This document shows, piece by piece, positions 1 through 9,180 of a stretch of DNA of 64,000 bases (position 1 is the first letter of the stretch; each line of letters begins with the position of its first letter). The stretch is taken from positions 62,001-126,000 of the forward strand of contig JAEUUZ010000025.1 in the NCBI GenBank assembly GCA_016786765.1, written 5' to 3'. The notes beneath the pieces are model-generated. The model worked only from the letters and a program-made list of their open reading frames with translations, had not been told where the DNA came from and ran no database searches. The translations under genes and the position numbers were made by a program. This stretch comes from Chitinophagales bacterium (GTDB lineage Bacteria; Bacteroidota; Bacteroidia; Chitinophagales; LD1).

Positions 1-692
1 ACCCCTTTGTATTGCGCTTTCAATGGGGCGGTAGTTGCTCCAAGTCCGTTCCCTGCTGCAATTCCGGCTACATTTGTCCCATGTCCTTGGTCGCTCGATG
101 GCGGTATATGTGTACAAGTGCCGTTGTTAATGGCGCTTGAATCCCAGTCTGCACCATAGTTGTAGGGAGCCGGGGCCGTTCCGGTTCCATTCTGATCCCA
201 CAAATTACGAATGCGTGTTAAACCGGTTACTTTTCTGAAATCGCCATGCGGGAAATAAATGCCTCCGTCAATAATGCCCACCACTACATTCTTTCCCGAA
301 TAACTTTGAATAAGCGGAGCTATGCCACTATGTACCTTATCAATGTTATTATTCACTCGTGCAGTATCCATCAATAAATGTCCGGGTCCAAACGAATTTT
401 CTATTCGTTCCACACATGCTTCTTCCGAAAATGCTTTTAGATTTTTATACGGAATTTCAATCGCACAAATGTTTTTGGCATTGAATTTAAATAGACCATG
501 ATAGTGTTCAACAACGCGTTGAATAGCTTCCGGATTTCCTTTCACTAACAAGGCTTGTCGTTTTTCGCTACCCGCAAATTCACTGCGTTTTAAACGCTCA
601 GAGAGATATGACCCCAGTTTTGAATACTGTTGTGCCTGAACAAATGCTATGAGCAGAAAAAGGCAAACAAGAAGCATAAATAATTTTCTCAT
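1..692 (-). CDS. S8 (subtilisin-like) serine peptidase, N-terminal part, cut by window edge
   Basis: The first 230 residues of a secreted subtilisin-family protease; the rest lies beyond position 1. Residues 1-20 form a signal peptide (MRKLFMLL start, cleavage near AQA/QQ). A propeptide-like stretch follows. The Asp box is seen at VVVGIIDGGI (Asp about residue 142) and the His box at DQGHGTNVAGIAAG (His about 204), both typical of S8 peptidases; the catalytic Ser would be in the missing part. The start is the ATG at 692; no earlier in-frame start fits a signal peptide. In this phylum such proteases often end in a T9SS sorting tail, which cannot be checked here. Family confident, exact role unknown. 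Confidence 0.85.
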   Translation of the reverse strand, partial: MRKLFMLLVCLFLLIAFVQAQQYSKLGSYLSERLKRSEFAGSEKRQALLVKGNPEAIQRVVEHYHGLFKFNAKNICAIEIPYKNLKAFSEEACVERIENSFGPGHLLMDTARVNNNIDKVHSGIAPLIQSYSGKNVVVGIIDGGIYFPHGDFRKVTGLTRIRNLWDQNGTGTAPAPYNYGADWDSSAINNGTCTHIPPSSDQGHGTNVAGIAAGNGLGATTAPLKAQYKG

Positions 693-807
693 TGCATGGA
701 TTTGATTCAGAAATATAACAATAAATACGCCAATTCTTTAATTTAACTGCCTGCTTAACAAGTTGCTGATTTGTCTTTCTCCTTTCAATAAATAGCTATA
801 TTTAGGA

Positions 808-2727
808 ATGCAACGAATTGTTTTTTTGACTTTACTGTTTTTATTTTTCTCGGTACCGGGTAGCGCTCAACAGATAGCAACTGTTATTAGTCGCTGTGGT
901 GGTATCGATACGGTTTTTATTCCAACTATTATCGATGACGATCATGATAAAATGGATGATGCTTTGGAGCAGAAGTTAATTCGGAAATTTTGCCCAATGT
1001 TTATTCAGTTCGATGATGAAAGTTGCCCCGGACCTGCTTTAAACGGTACAGGTGACTCGAATCTTGTGGTGAGTCATATTTATCCTTATCCGCAACAGTA
1101 TTGTACTTCAAGTGCCTTAGATTCAGTGAAAATTAATCCATCAGCAGTTGTTCCGAAGCAAGGTTTATATCCGGGTCTGATTTGGTATAATCCTTTGATT
1201 ATGGTACACTCCGCTTTATTGTATGGTAAAGATTGCGGACTGTCGGGACATACAGCTGATGTAGAAGGGTTTAGTTATTCTATAAAATATATTGGACCTG
1301 ATACTGCTGCCGGATGGATGTACGATACCGTATTAACACATTGGCAAGGCGGCACTATTCAAACGGTATCTCACGCCTCTACGTTGTGCGAACAAATTGA
1401 AACAAAACCATCAAAAGCTATTCCTCCATTTCTTACCAACGACACAGTGTATGCGTCACCCGATAAACACGGCAATTATCTCACCATCAGCAAATGCGGA
1501 AGTTCATTTATTTGCAACCCGGGTTGCGGAGGTATTCCCGCTTCAAAAAAGGTTAAGCCTGTAAATATAGGTGAACCGGGGTTCGCACTCATTTCGGATC
1601 TAGGTACAGTTTATACAGCTTATGCAGGAAACGACCCTTGGGGAGCTGCAAATTTTTTGGCCGCACAAAGTGGGAGTGCAGGTGCAATAAAAGACAAGAT
1701 GATAAAGTCGCTCACGAGCGATTTTATTACCGGAGAAACCCTAGTTGCGAATCAAATTTGTCCGCTTTATGCCAATTGTTATGGTTCAAGCGGCACGGCT
1801 TATCTCGAATACATTTGTGCCGGTGAAACATATCCTTTCTACAATCAACAATTAACTACATCAGGTAGTTATAGTCATGTTGTATCGGATCGTTCTGGCT
1901 GTGATAGTACAATCACTGTAAATTTGGTGGTACGTCCGGTTTTTGTAAAGAATGATGCAAAACAAATCTGCTTTGGCGATAGTGTGCTTTTTGGAGGAAA
2001 GTACCTAAAAGCAGCAGGCCTATATTCCGACACACTCTATGCTTTAACCGGTTGTGATAGTATAGTGCGTTTACAACTGGATGTTGCAAGCGTATTGCAA
2101 ACATCATTGAATCGTAAAATTTGCACAGGCGATACCATTGATTTTGCCGGTATTCCGCGTTTTCAATCCGGTGTTTTTAACGATACGTTATCCGCTTTAT
2201 CCGGTTGTGATAGCGTTGTGCAATTAAATTTATGGGTTAATTCATTACCTAATGTTTCTTGGTTAACCTTTCCGGATACAATATTTGTTGATGCTGCACC
2301 TATTGTATTGCAAGGTGGAAGTCCTAGCGGAGGGGCATATACCGGTAATGGGGTGAATGCTGGCACATTTAATCCGGGATTAGCCGGGGTAGGCAGTCAT
2401 ACACTGCAATATACCTATTCCGATAGCCTGGGCTGTAGCAGCACTGCTGAACAAAGCGTAGTTGTAGTAGTAAGTACAGGCATCCAAAATCCAACACTCG
2501 AGCAATCTATCGTGCTTTACCCAAATCCTGCACAAAACAGTATCCAACTCGTTTTTTCGAATGATGTAAAGCTTATAGATGCTTCTATTTATGATAGTAA
2601 CGGAAAATTGCTGTTGAGTACTGTTACAGAGGTGATTTCAATCTCACAATTGCATTCAGGTATTTATGCAGTATCGCTGCAAACCAATAAAGGTGAAGTA
2701 CGTAAGCGATTTGCAGTAGTCAAATAA
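808..2727 (+). CDS. Secreted T9SS type A cargo protein, possible Vps62-like N-terminal domain
   Basis: A 639-residue exported protein. Residues 1-20 are a signal peptide ending in SAQ. The N-terminal 280 residues contain KFCPMF, HTADVEGF and YASPDKHGNYLT, an arrangement that recalls Vps62/DUF946-like proteins (a guess from motif order). From about residue 330 to 480 there are three related Cys-containing modules, each with a CxGxx...GCDS pattern (AGETYPF, FGDSVLF, TGDTIDF), which are common in Bacteroidota surface proteins. The last 75 residues (VLYPNPAQNSIQL ... GIYAVSL ... KRFAVVK) are a T9SS type A sorting domain, so the protein is probably delivered to the cell surface or medium. No enzymatic motif was recognised. 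Confidence 0.8.
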   Translation: MQRIVFLTLLFLFFSVPGSAQQIATVISRCGGIDTVFIPTIIDDDHDKMDDALEQKLIRKFCPMFIQFDDESCPGPALNGTGDSNLVVSHIYPYPQQYCTSSALDSVKINPSAVVPKQGLYPGLIWYNPLIMVHSALLYGKDCGLSGHTADVEGFSYSIKYIGPDTAAGWMYDTVLTHWQGGTIQTVSHASTLCEQIETKPSKAIPPFLTNDTVYASPDKHGNYLTISKCGSSFICNPGCGGIPASKKVKPVNIGEPGFALISDLGTVYTAYAGNDPWGAANFLAAQSGSAGAIKDKMIKSLTSDFITGETLVANQICPLYANCYGSSGTAYLEYICAGETYPFYNQQLTTSGSYSHVVSDRSGCDSTITVNLVVRPVFVKNDAKQICFGDSVLFGGKYLKAAGLYSDTLYALTGCDSIVRLQLDVASVLQTSLNRKICTGDTIDFAGIPRFQSGVFNDTLSALSGCDSVVQLNLWVNSLPNVSWLTFPDTIFVDAAPIVLQGGSPSGGAYTGNGVNAGTFNPGLAGVGSHTLQYTYSDSLGCSSTAEQSVVVVVSTGIQNPTLEQSIVLYPNPAQNSIQLVFSNDVKLIDASIYDSNGKLLLSTVTEVISISQLHSGIYAVSLQTNKGEVRKRFAVVK

Positions 2728-2743
2728 TTTCATGCAAAAAAAA

Positions 2744-2771
2744 ACGGGCTACCCTTATCAGAGTAACCCGT
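2744..2771. terminator. Bidirectional terminator between convergent genes
   Basis: An imperfect stem (ACGGGCTACCCT against AGAGTAACCCGT, two mismatches) with an A-run on its left (2736-2744) and a T-rich tract on its right. It can stop transcription of the cargo gene on the plus strand and of the lipoprotein gene on the minus strand. Confidence 0.7.
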
Positions 2772-2791
2772 TGTTGTTTTCTGCCCGCGAT

Positions 2792-3571
2792 TTATTTTAG
2801 ATTCACTGATTTTGTTGCACAACTTTCTTTGATAAAGTAGTATTTCTTTGCGTTAATGGTAACCGGCATAACATAGTAAGGCGTAACTTGTACTAATCCT
2901 AAATTATCTCCCTTACCTAATGATGCAACTTCACTTGCTGTGAAGGTGCTAGAGTATACACCCGGTCTTGTAGTGTGGCGCACATTTCCGTTTGGTCCAG
3001 CCATGATCCAAATAATAGAATCGCAATTGTTAGAGATAGTATTTACACTCAATGTGTAAGCGGCATTGGTTTGAACATCTGCGCTACTGGTAATAGTTCC
3101 TACCGGAGGCAAGTAGCCGCTATGTTGATAGGTAAATCCTGTGACACTTCCACTTCCACTAACATTCCAAAAATGGGAAAAACTGTTTGGATTTAACCCT
3201 AAATCGCTTCCTGATGCAACTCCACTAGGCGAAAAGGAATATCCGTTGTTTTGAAGTTTTGTTAAGATGGTATCGTTTACTTTTACCGTTCCGGCATCCA
3301 CAAGATTGGCACTACCAACCGCATCACTAAATGCAGCTAAAGCCGAAACAATGTTATAGTCTATGGTGTAAGAAGGTACTCCAGGATAAGAAGGCGTTGT
3401 ATATGACGTTTGAAGTTTAACAACACCCATAACGCCCCATGCATCATTTGGCGTATTGATAGTTGGCGCTGTATTGGCCGGTGGAGTTGGGGTAGATGAA
3501 CTGCTTTTGTTACACGAAGGTAAAACGGCTACAAGTAATAAAGCCGATAGATAAATTGCTGTTTTTTTCAT
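2792..3571 (-). CDS. Putative lipoprotein of unknown function
   Basis: 259 residues. The N-terminus MKKTAIYLSALLLVAVLPSC is a lipoprotein signal with the lipobox Cys at residue 20, followed by a Ser/Thr/Pro-rich linker (residues 21-38) and then a mature domain predicted to be mostly beta strand. Two Cys residues (about 184 and 252) could form a disulfide. No family was recognised. It is a single-gene unit: a convergent terminator lies downstream and the next gene upstream (trigger factor) has its own terminator in between. Confidence 0.7.
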   Translation of the reverse strand: MKKTAIYLSALLLVAVLPSCNKSSSSTPTPPANTAPTINTPNDAWGVMGVVKLQTSYTTPSYPGVPSYTIDYNIVSALAAFSDAVGSANLVDAGTVKVNDTILTKLQNNGYSFSPSGVASGSDLGLNPNSFSHFWNVSGSGSVTGFTYQHSGYLPPVGTITSSADVQTNAAYTLSVNTISNNCDSIIWIMAGPNGNVRHTTRPGVYSSTFTASEVASLGKGDNLGLVQVTPYYVMPVTINAKKYYFIKESCATKSVNLK

Positions 3572-3657
3572 TGGTTATTAATTTTGACACAAAACTAAGA
3601 CATCTGCTCATATTTTCTTCGCCCAAAAATTGCAATTTCTTACTGATTGGAATAAAA

Positions 3658-3683
3658 AAAGCGACCTCATGTTGAAGTCGCTT
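3658..3683 (-). terminator. Terminator of trigger factor gene
   Basis: Read on the minus strand: an 8-bp stem AAAGCGAC/GTCGCTTT enclosing about 10 bases, followed by a T-run (the A-run at 3654-3660 on the plus strand). It lies 22 bases after the tig stop codon. Confidence 0.8.
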
Positions 3684-3704
3684 TTCGAAAATCGGAATGC
3701 CTGA

Positions 3705-5075
3705 TTATGCTTTTTTCTCAACCAAAGCTTTAAAGTCGTCAAAACTGATGGCTTTTTCGGTCAAAGAAACTTGAGTTTTAACATAGTCTAATGCTTTGTT
3801 ATCTAAAATTTGCTCACGGGTTTTATCCATGTACTGTTTGTCTTTCAACTGCTTTTCGATGAACTGATCTACCCACTCATCGCCAATGTTTCGCAAGCCG
3901 TAGCTGTACATTTGAGCAATGGTATCTACTTTTACTTTGTCTCTTAATTCTTGTTCTGAAACAGTAATTTGCTGATCGGTGATGATTTTTTTCACAATCA
4001 AATTCCAACGAATTTGTTTTGCAAACATTGGATATTCGTTTTCGATTTGTTCGTCAGATATTTCTTTTTCGTTGGCCGTTTTTATCCAACGTTTCATGAA
4101 CTCATCCGGCAAAGGCAATTCAACTTTTTCCATCAACGCATTGTACAATTCGTTGGTTAAATAAGAATCGGCTTGACCGCTGAAATACGATTCCAAATCT
4201 TTAGTGATGTTTTCACGCATTTCGGCTTCTGTTTTCGGACCATTTTCACCAAAGGCTTTAACAAAGAATTCTTCATTCAAATCAGAAGGTAAAGAACGGG
4301 TGATATTGTTCAATGTTAATTTGAAATTATCGCCAAGTGTTGGAATCACCATTTCATCGGTCACATTTAAAATGTGTTTGATGATGTCTTCTTTACCACG
4401 ATCTAAAGATTCCCAAATGTTAAGTGTAATTGATTCATGCTTTTTTAATGCTAATACAGCAGGACGAGCAGATTCTTTCAACATATCCAACATCAACGAT
4501 GTAACATTGCTTGCTCCACCTTCTCTCACTGAACCATCAGCGCTTAATTCTTCAATAGTGAAAGAAAGAATGTCGTTCTCTTCAACGTTTTCAGGATATT
4601 CATACTTCGCAAAACGTTTTCTGATACGATCGATTTCTTCATTCAACATATGGTCTTCAACACCCACTTTGTATTTAGTAAAAGTTGGTTTCGAATCCAA
4701 GAAATTAAATTTCACTTCAGGGGATAGACCTACTTCGTAAGAGAAGTCGATATCTTTCATATTATTGATATCCAAATCCAACAATGGTTGGTTTGGCGAT
4801 GGCATCGGTTGACCCAATACATCGATTTTATTTTCTTGTAAGTAAGTGAAGATTTGATCGTTCAATAATTTTTGAACTTCTTCAGCCAATACGGATGTTC
4901 CGTACATTTTCTTTACCAATCCCAGTGGGGCCATACCCGGACGGAAACCTTTCAACGTAGCTTGTTTCGCTACTTTTTTTATTGTTTCGGTTACTTTCTT
5001 CTCGTAGTCTTCTTTTTTAAGTTGGACTTTGATGGTCGACACTAACGCGTTGGTGCTTTCTTGTGTAACTGTCAT
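3705..5075 (-). CDS. tig: Trigger factor, ribosome-associated chaperone
   Basis: 456 residues. Trigger factor binds the ribosome at the exit tunnel (protein L23) and shields nascent chains. The ribosome-binding signature GFRPGMAP is at residues 43-50, within a typical N-terminal domain (residues 1-115). The region at about 150-235 aligns by position with the FKBP-type prolyl isomerase domain but lacks clear FKBP motifs, as is common in this phylum, so isomerase activity is doubtful. The C-terminal 200 residues are helical with charged segments, matching the chaperone arms. ATG start at 5075; only 20 bases separate it from the poly-T tract of the upstream tRNA-Leu terminator, so it has little room for a promoter of its own. 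Confidence 0.93.
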   Translation of the reverse strand: MTVTQESTNALVSTIKVQLKKEDYEKKVTETIKKVAKQATLKGFRPGMAPLGLVKKMYGTSVLAEEVQKLLNDQIFTYLQENKIDVLGQPMPSPNQPLLDLDINNMKDIDFSYEVGLSPEVKFNFLDSKPTFTKYKVGVEDHMLNEEIDRIRKRFAKYEYPENVEENDILSFTIEELSADGSVREGGASNVTSLMLDMLKESARPAVLALKKHESITLNIWESLDRGKEDIIKHILNVTDEMVIPTLGDNFKLTLNNITRSLPSDLNEEFFVKAFGENGPKTEAEMRENITKDLESYFSGQADSYLTNELYNALMEKVELPLPDEFMKRWIKTANEKEISDEQIENEYPMFAKQIRWNLIVKKIITDQQITVSEQELRDKVKVDTIAQMYSYGLRNIGDEWVDQFIEKQLKDKQYMDKTREQILDNKALDYVKTQVSLTEKAISFDDFKALVEKKA

Positions 5076-5095
5076 TGCTTTTTTGTGTTTGTATT

Positions 5096-5125
5096 AAAAA
5101 AAGATTGCCCTAAAGCAGGGCAATC
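5096..5125 (-). terminator. Terminator-like hairpin between tRNA-Leu and tig
   Basis: A perfect 9-bp stem (5103-5111 with 5117-5125, GATTGCCCT/AGGGCAATC, 5-base loop) followed on the minus strand by seven T (5096-5102). It ends tRNA-Leu transcripts, but its T-run ends just 20 bases before the tig start codon, so it may also act as an attenuator in the tig leader. Confidence 0.85.
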
Positions 5126-5134
5126 GTTTCAAAG

Positions 5135-5216
5135 TGCGGGCGGAGGGACTTGAACCCCCATGCCGTGAGGCGCTAGATCCTAAGTCTAGTGCGTCTGCCA
5201 ATTTCGCCACGCCCGC
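5135..5216 (-). tRNA. tRNA-Leu (anticodon TAG)
   Basis: On the minus strand the 7-bp acceptor GCGGGCG pairs with CGCCCGC (discriminator A at 5135). The anticodon arm is CTAGA-CTTAGGA-TCTAG with anticodon TAG (5180-5182), decoding CUA/CUN leucine codons. A short extra variable arm and the T-arm GGGGGTTCAAGTCCCTC are present. CCA is not encoded. Length 82 bases, in the class II (long variable arm) range. Confidence 0.95.
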
Positions 5217-5291
5217 AAAAGGATTGCAAATGTAGAAGTTTATTTAAAATATGCAAATGTTTTAAGGGCAGATTAACCCCTTTTGCGGAAA

Positions 5292-7199
5292 TTATTCTGA
5301 AACTTTAGCACTCAAAAGTAGTTTCCGACCTAAAACATGGTCTTCAAAATCAGGATTTACTGAAATGCTATCCTGAAAGACAATGATGCTCTTGTATTGC
5401 TGAAGCTCAGGAACGGAGGTTTGATACTTTTTCCACAGCTTCAAAACTTCTTGTTGTTGTTGTGCAGGATTCGCTCCTACCTTGAATATTTCAGTTTCAA
5501 ATTGTCTGTAATTTTCTTTGCGGAAATGACGTGCTTTCATAATTGAATCCATATCCACTTGCTCGTTGAGGATAAACTTCATCACATAAGTGGTGCCCGA
5601 AGCTAAATTCGAATACGAAGGATAGGCTGATATTGGCCAAGTATGTATTTGGAACAATCCGCACAAACTATTGCCGAAGAGCAATAAGCTAATGACTACG
5701 ATTAAAGTTTTGTCTTTAACTGTAGGTGCAAATGAACTGCCTACACGATAGTAATGGGCTAAAGCTGTTTTTGTTTTTTCGTGCAACAATTTGTTCCAAT
5801 TGATATACGAAACATAAACATGTTGAATGTTTTCAAAGCCAATATTCATGAAGTAACGGGCCGATTGATGCAAAGCTAATCCGCTGAAAAAAGCCATCCA
5901 TCGGGTGTATGGCGAAAGAATCCAAAAGATATAAAGCAATTCGAAGTAAATGGTTGCCATACCAAGGGCTTTGGCAAGGGTAGGGTAGTGGTCGATGCGA
6001 AAGCCGGGTATGCGATTGAAGTTTTCAATCCATTCTTCTTGAATTTGATAAATGAAGTGATCGCTGTAGGCCCAACACAAACCATTGTCCCAAATTTTAT
6101 GTACACCCGACCAGAAATACATAATCCCCAACATCAGCCAAATCATGCGAAACGGAAGTGCAAAGGCGCGTTGGGGTTGTGTATCTATACTTTGTTTGAA
6201 AATATATTTTCGAATCAACGAGTCGATAGAAAGCACGCGACCGCTATTACTTAACGCTAAAATCAGCGCTGTCCAACATTGCACTTGATTGTGATTCAGC
6301 TTGCCGAAAAAACAAGGCACCGACCAAATATAGAATAACGAGAGCGTGAGTATAATGCCCGATAATCGGGTGAAGAAACCAAACATTAATCCAAAGGCGC
6401 TGATGATGGCAACCTGACAAACAAATAAGTACAAACCTTTGCTGATGGGAATAATATCAATCCACAAACCAATAAACGGTAGAGCTACTCGATCTTCTTT
6501 TCCCAGTTCAGCCCAATGGTAGAGTTCATGAGTAGGCATATACAAACCCAAGAGCAATAGACAAGCATAAACAATTCTGAAAATTGCTAATGCATAGGGC
6601 AATTCTTTCGCATTGAAATAATTGTCAATAATAAGTTTGAAAGAGTAATGATGCGTGTGAATGGCTTTCCCTAATTGAATGGCTAGGAATAGAACCAACA
6701 ATCTGGATAGCAATACCACAAAATCATAAAATGGAGGAGTGCCAAAGGTTAACATTGGAGTAAGCAGGAAATAAGCTGCCGAAAAAACGCCTAATGTAAT
6801 CGTAACTCTTGTGTATAATTCAGCGAAAAAAGAATTGTCGGAATGCTCAAAAATGCGCGCGTTTACATATTGTTTGAAAGGATAAAGCAATGTGGACGAA
6901 TATCTTTTGAGCACCCAAATGCTTATCACTACCAAGGTGAAAAGTAATGGAAAAATGCGCACTATAATGTATATGAGTTGACCAATACCCGTAAAATTGT
7001 GAACGATGTTTCCATAGTCGTCATTAATCACATACATCACAGCTCTATGGACACGCAACACATAATCCCAACAAAAGAAAAGAGGGCTGAGTATTGCAAT
7101 ACATCCAATCTGTACCACTAATTCAACGAATAGTTGTGTGAAAAAACGTTTTCCGTTTAATGTTTTTTGGATGAACTGATGTAATGCTTCAAGAGCCAT
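5292..7199 (-). CDS. HTTM-domain (vitamin K-dependent gamma-carboxylase-like) membrane protein
   Basis: 635 residues with many hydrophobic segments: roughly four in the first 190 residues, then a block of about eight (residues 200-460), then a segment near 495-515 and a soluble C-terminal tail of about 110 residues. The middle block has the layout of the HTTM family (LAIFRIVYACLLL, later MYFWSGVHKIWDNG), distantly related to vitamin K-dependent gamma-carboxylase. Bacterial members are mostly uncharacterised, so no carboxylase activity is claimed. The C-terminal part contains a charged segment (ARHFRKENYRQFETEIFK). It ends 32 bases downstream of a start on the same strand as thyA and may be co-transcribed with it. 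Confidence 0.7.
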   Translation of the reverse strand: MALEALHQFIQKTLNGKRFFTQLFVELVVQIGCIAILSPLFFCWDYVLRVHRAVMYVINDDYGNIVHNFTGIGQLIYIIVRIFPLLFTLVVISIWVLKRYSSTLLYPFKQYVNARIFEHSDNSFFAELYTRVTITLGVFSAAYFLLTPMLTFGTPPFYDFVVLLSRLLVLFLAIQLGKAIHTHHYSFKLIIDNYFNAKELPYALAIFRIVYACLLLLGLYMPTHELYHWAELGKEDRVALPFIGLWIDIIPISKGLYLFVCQVAIISAFGLMFGFFTRLSGIILTLSLFYIWSVPCFFGKLNHNQVQCWTALILALSNSGRVLSIDSLIRKYIFKQSIDTQPQRAFALPFRMIWLMLGIMYFWSGVHKIWDNGLCWAYSDHFIYQIQEEWIENFNRIPGFRIDHYPTLAKALGMATIYFELLYIFWILSPYTRWMAFFSGLALHQSARYFMNIGFENIQHVYVSYINWNKLLHEKTKTALAHYYRVGSSFAPTVKDKTLIVVISLLLFGNSLCGLFQIHTWPISAYPSYSNLASGTTYVMKFILNEQVDMDSIMKARHFRKENYRQFETEIFKVGANPAQQQQEVLKLWKKYQTSVPELQQYKSIIVFQDSISVNPDFEDHVLGRKLLLSAKVSE

Positions 7200-7230
7200 A
7201 GTTTCATTTAAACGGAGTGAATGTTTTGGT

Positions 7231-8112
7231 TTACACCGCCACTTCTCCCGCTATTGCCGGGTGTGGATCGTAGTTCAGTATTTTAAAATCTTCGTATTTG
7301 AATCCAAAAATGTCATTTACTTCTGCGTTCATTTGCAAGGTAGGCAATGTTCTAAAATCTCTTGATAGTTGCAATAACGCTTGCTCTTTGTGATTGCTAT
7401 ACAAATGCACATCGCCAAAGGTATGAACGAATTCTCCTACCGCTAGTCCGCAAACTTGCGCCACCATGTGGGTGAGCAAAGCGTATGAAGCAATGTTAAA
7501 CGGTACACCCAAAAATACATCGGCACTACGCTGGTAAAGCTGGCACGATAACTTTCCGTTGCTCACATAAAATTGAAACATGGTGTGGCATGGGGGTAAA
7601 GCCATTTGATCTACCAAAGCTACGTTCCATGCATTCACTAAGAGACGTCTGGAATTCGGGTTCTTTTTGATTTGCTCAATCAGTTGTGTAATCTGATCGA
7701 TAGTTTCACCATTTGCACCTGCCCAAGAGCGCCATTGTACGCCATACACAGGGCCAAGCTCACCCCATTGCTTAGCGAAAGCAGCGTCTTCCGCAATTTT
7801 TTTACTGAATTCTTTTAGCGTTTCTCCTTTATAGTCTGCGCTGTTTTTGTACTTCGCAAAAGGCCAATCGTCCCAAATCGACACCCCATTCTGACATAAA
7901 TAATCGATGTTTGAGCTACCTTTCAAGAACCACAAGAGTTCATGAATAATGGCTTTGGTGAATACTTTCTTTGTAGTAAGCAACGGAAAGCCTTTCTGCA
8001 AATCGAATCGCATTTGGTAACCAAAGCAACTCCATGTGCCGGTTCCTGTGCGGTCGTCTTTCCAAGTGCCGTTATCTAAAATGTGTCGGAGAAGGTCGTG
8101 GTATTGCTGCAT
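7231..8112 (-). CDS. thyA: Thymidylate synthase
   Basis: 293 residues. Converts dUMP and methylene-tetrahydrofolate to dTMP and dihydrofolate in the cytoplasm. The nucleophile is Cys175 in [11 protein letters not shown]; the phosphate-binding arginines are in RTGTGT (residues 21-26) and [10 protein letters not shown] (about 154); [20 protein letters not shown] is the conserved nucleotide-binding segment. It is about 30 residues longer than the 264-residue E. coli enzyme because of an insert near residues 85-120, a common variant. No dihydrofolate reductase gene lies next to it. Confidence 0.96.
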   Translation of the reverse strand: MQQYHDLLRHILDNGTWKDDRTGTGTWSCFGYQMRFDLQKGFPLLTTKKVFTKAIIHELLWFLKGSSNIDYLCQNGVSIWDDWPFAKYKNSADYKGETLKEFSKKIAEDAAFAKQWGELGPVYGVQWRSWAGANGETIDQITQLIEQIKKNPNSRRLLVNAWNVALVDQMALPPCHTMFQFYVSNGKLSCQLYQRSADVFLGVPFNIASYALLTHMVAQVCGLAVGEFVHTFGDVHLYSNHKEQALLQLSRDFRTLPTLQMNAEVNDIFGFKYEDFKILNYDPHPAIAGEVAV

Positions 8113-8174
8113 AACGTAAAATTAGTATTTCTGCCAAAATTATTCCTGTAGCCAATACCAATTTTACGAATTGT

Positions 8175-9014
8175 TTATTTCTTTCTGGAAAGCCATTTTT
8201 TTATGGCAATGGCAATCAATAAAATGGGGATTAAAAATGGCCAAGCTGCAATCACATGGAGCGTAAATCCTCTCAAATTTGTCCACCCGTTGGCAAGCGA
8301 TTCTACCACCTGCGAGCCGAAACTCACCTTTGGTTTGGTTTTGTATTCCAAGGTTTGATACATAGCTAAATTTATATCTGAATAGGCGATTTGGTCTTTG
8401 AGGTGTTTCATTCGCCCTTCGAACGATTCGATTTCCTCACGAATGGTGCGTAAATTATTTTCAACTTCCAATATTTCCGATACTTTTTTGGCATCCTTCA
8501 ATAAGGCCAAATAGCGAAGTTCCACTTCTTTTTTCGTTTTCATCCGTGCCTCCACATCTACAAATTGATCGGTAACATCAACTGCACTCACATTTTTGTA
8601 GTTGATGTAAATACCTTCATTCACCAATTCTTCCAAAATACTGTCGAATTTCACAGCCGGTACTCGAATATTCATGTTTTGGGTTATTTCATTATCGCTT
8701 TGCGAACGATTATCGCTACCGAAATAGGCATTATATTTAGCTACAATAGCTTTCACTTTTGTATAGCTCGGATCGAGGCGGTCGACCTGCATACGCACTT
8801 CCGCATTCTTTATGATTTTTGCGGGCATTTTAAGATCAGGGGTATTAGGAGCATTTTCCATTCTATCCCCTGGTTGTTCTATCTCTGGTGGAGAGTGCAT
8901 CGATACTATAGCTGAAGGTTCAGCCAACGAAAATGATGGTGCATTCGATTCATTTTGTTTTCCGCAAGCTGCAATGCTAAGCACCCCAAGCAATACGATG
9001 ATGATACGTTTCAT
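8175..9014 (-). CDS. DUF4349-type lipoprotein
   Basis: 279 residues. Residues 1-17 are a lipoprotein signal (VLLGVLSIAACG, lipobox Cys at 17). The segment at about 65-240 (KNAEVRMQVDRLDPSYTKVKAIV ... SDINLAMYQ) fits the DUF4349 domain and includes a coiled coil (LEVENNLRTIREEIESFEGRM region, about 180-215). A single membrane helix near the C-terminus (about 252-270) is followed by a basic tail KKWLSRKK. The double anchoring (lipid plus C-terminal helix) is as seen in this family; function unknown. Confidence 0.8.
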   Translation of the reverse strand: MKRIIIVLLGVLSIAACGKQNESNAPSFSLAEPSAIVSMHSPPEIEQPGDRMENAPNTPDLKMPAKIIKNAEVRMQVDRLDPSYTKVKAIVAKYNAYFGSDNRSQSDNEITQNMNIRVPAVKFDSILEELVNEGIYINYKNVSAVDVTDQFVDVEARMKTKKEVELRYLALLKDAKKVSEILEVENNLRTIREEIESFEGRMKHLKDQIAYSDINLAMYQTLEYKTKPKVSFGSQVVESLANGWTNLRGFTLHVIAAWPFLIPILLIAIAIKKWLSRKK

Positions 9015-9180
9015 AATTTATGATTTTCAAAAGAGATGAAACGTGTTTTTGAAATCCATAAACCCAGCATATTGAGTTTGTTTGTTTGACAAAAGCATGA
9101 CAAATGTTAGCGCAAAACACTTTTCATTTAGCTTAAAAAGTTATTATTGGGGCGTAAAATCACTACAACCCAAAATTTAT

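Noticed and set aside
4204-4740. 178-codon open frame on the plus strand inside tig
   Set aside because: Antisense to a well-conserved trigger factor gene; no start context, no family, and composition expected from the reverse of tig.
5292-7199. Calling the HTTM protein a true vitamin K-dependent carboxylase
   Set aside because: Only the membrane-domain layout is shared; no evidence for vitamin K or glutamate carboxylation.
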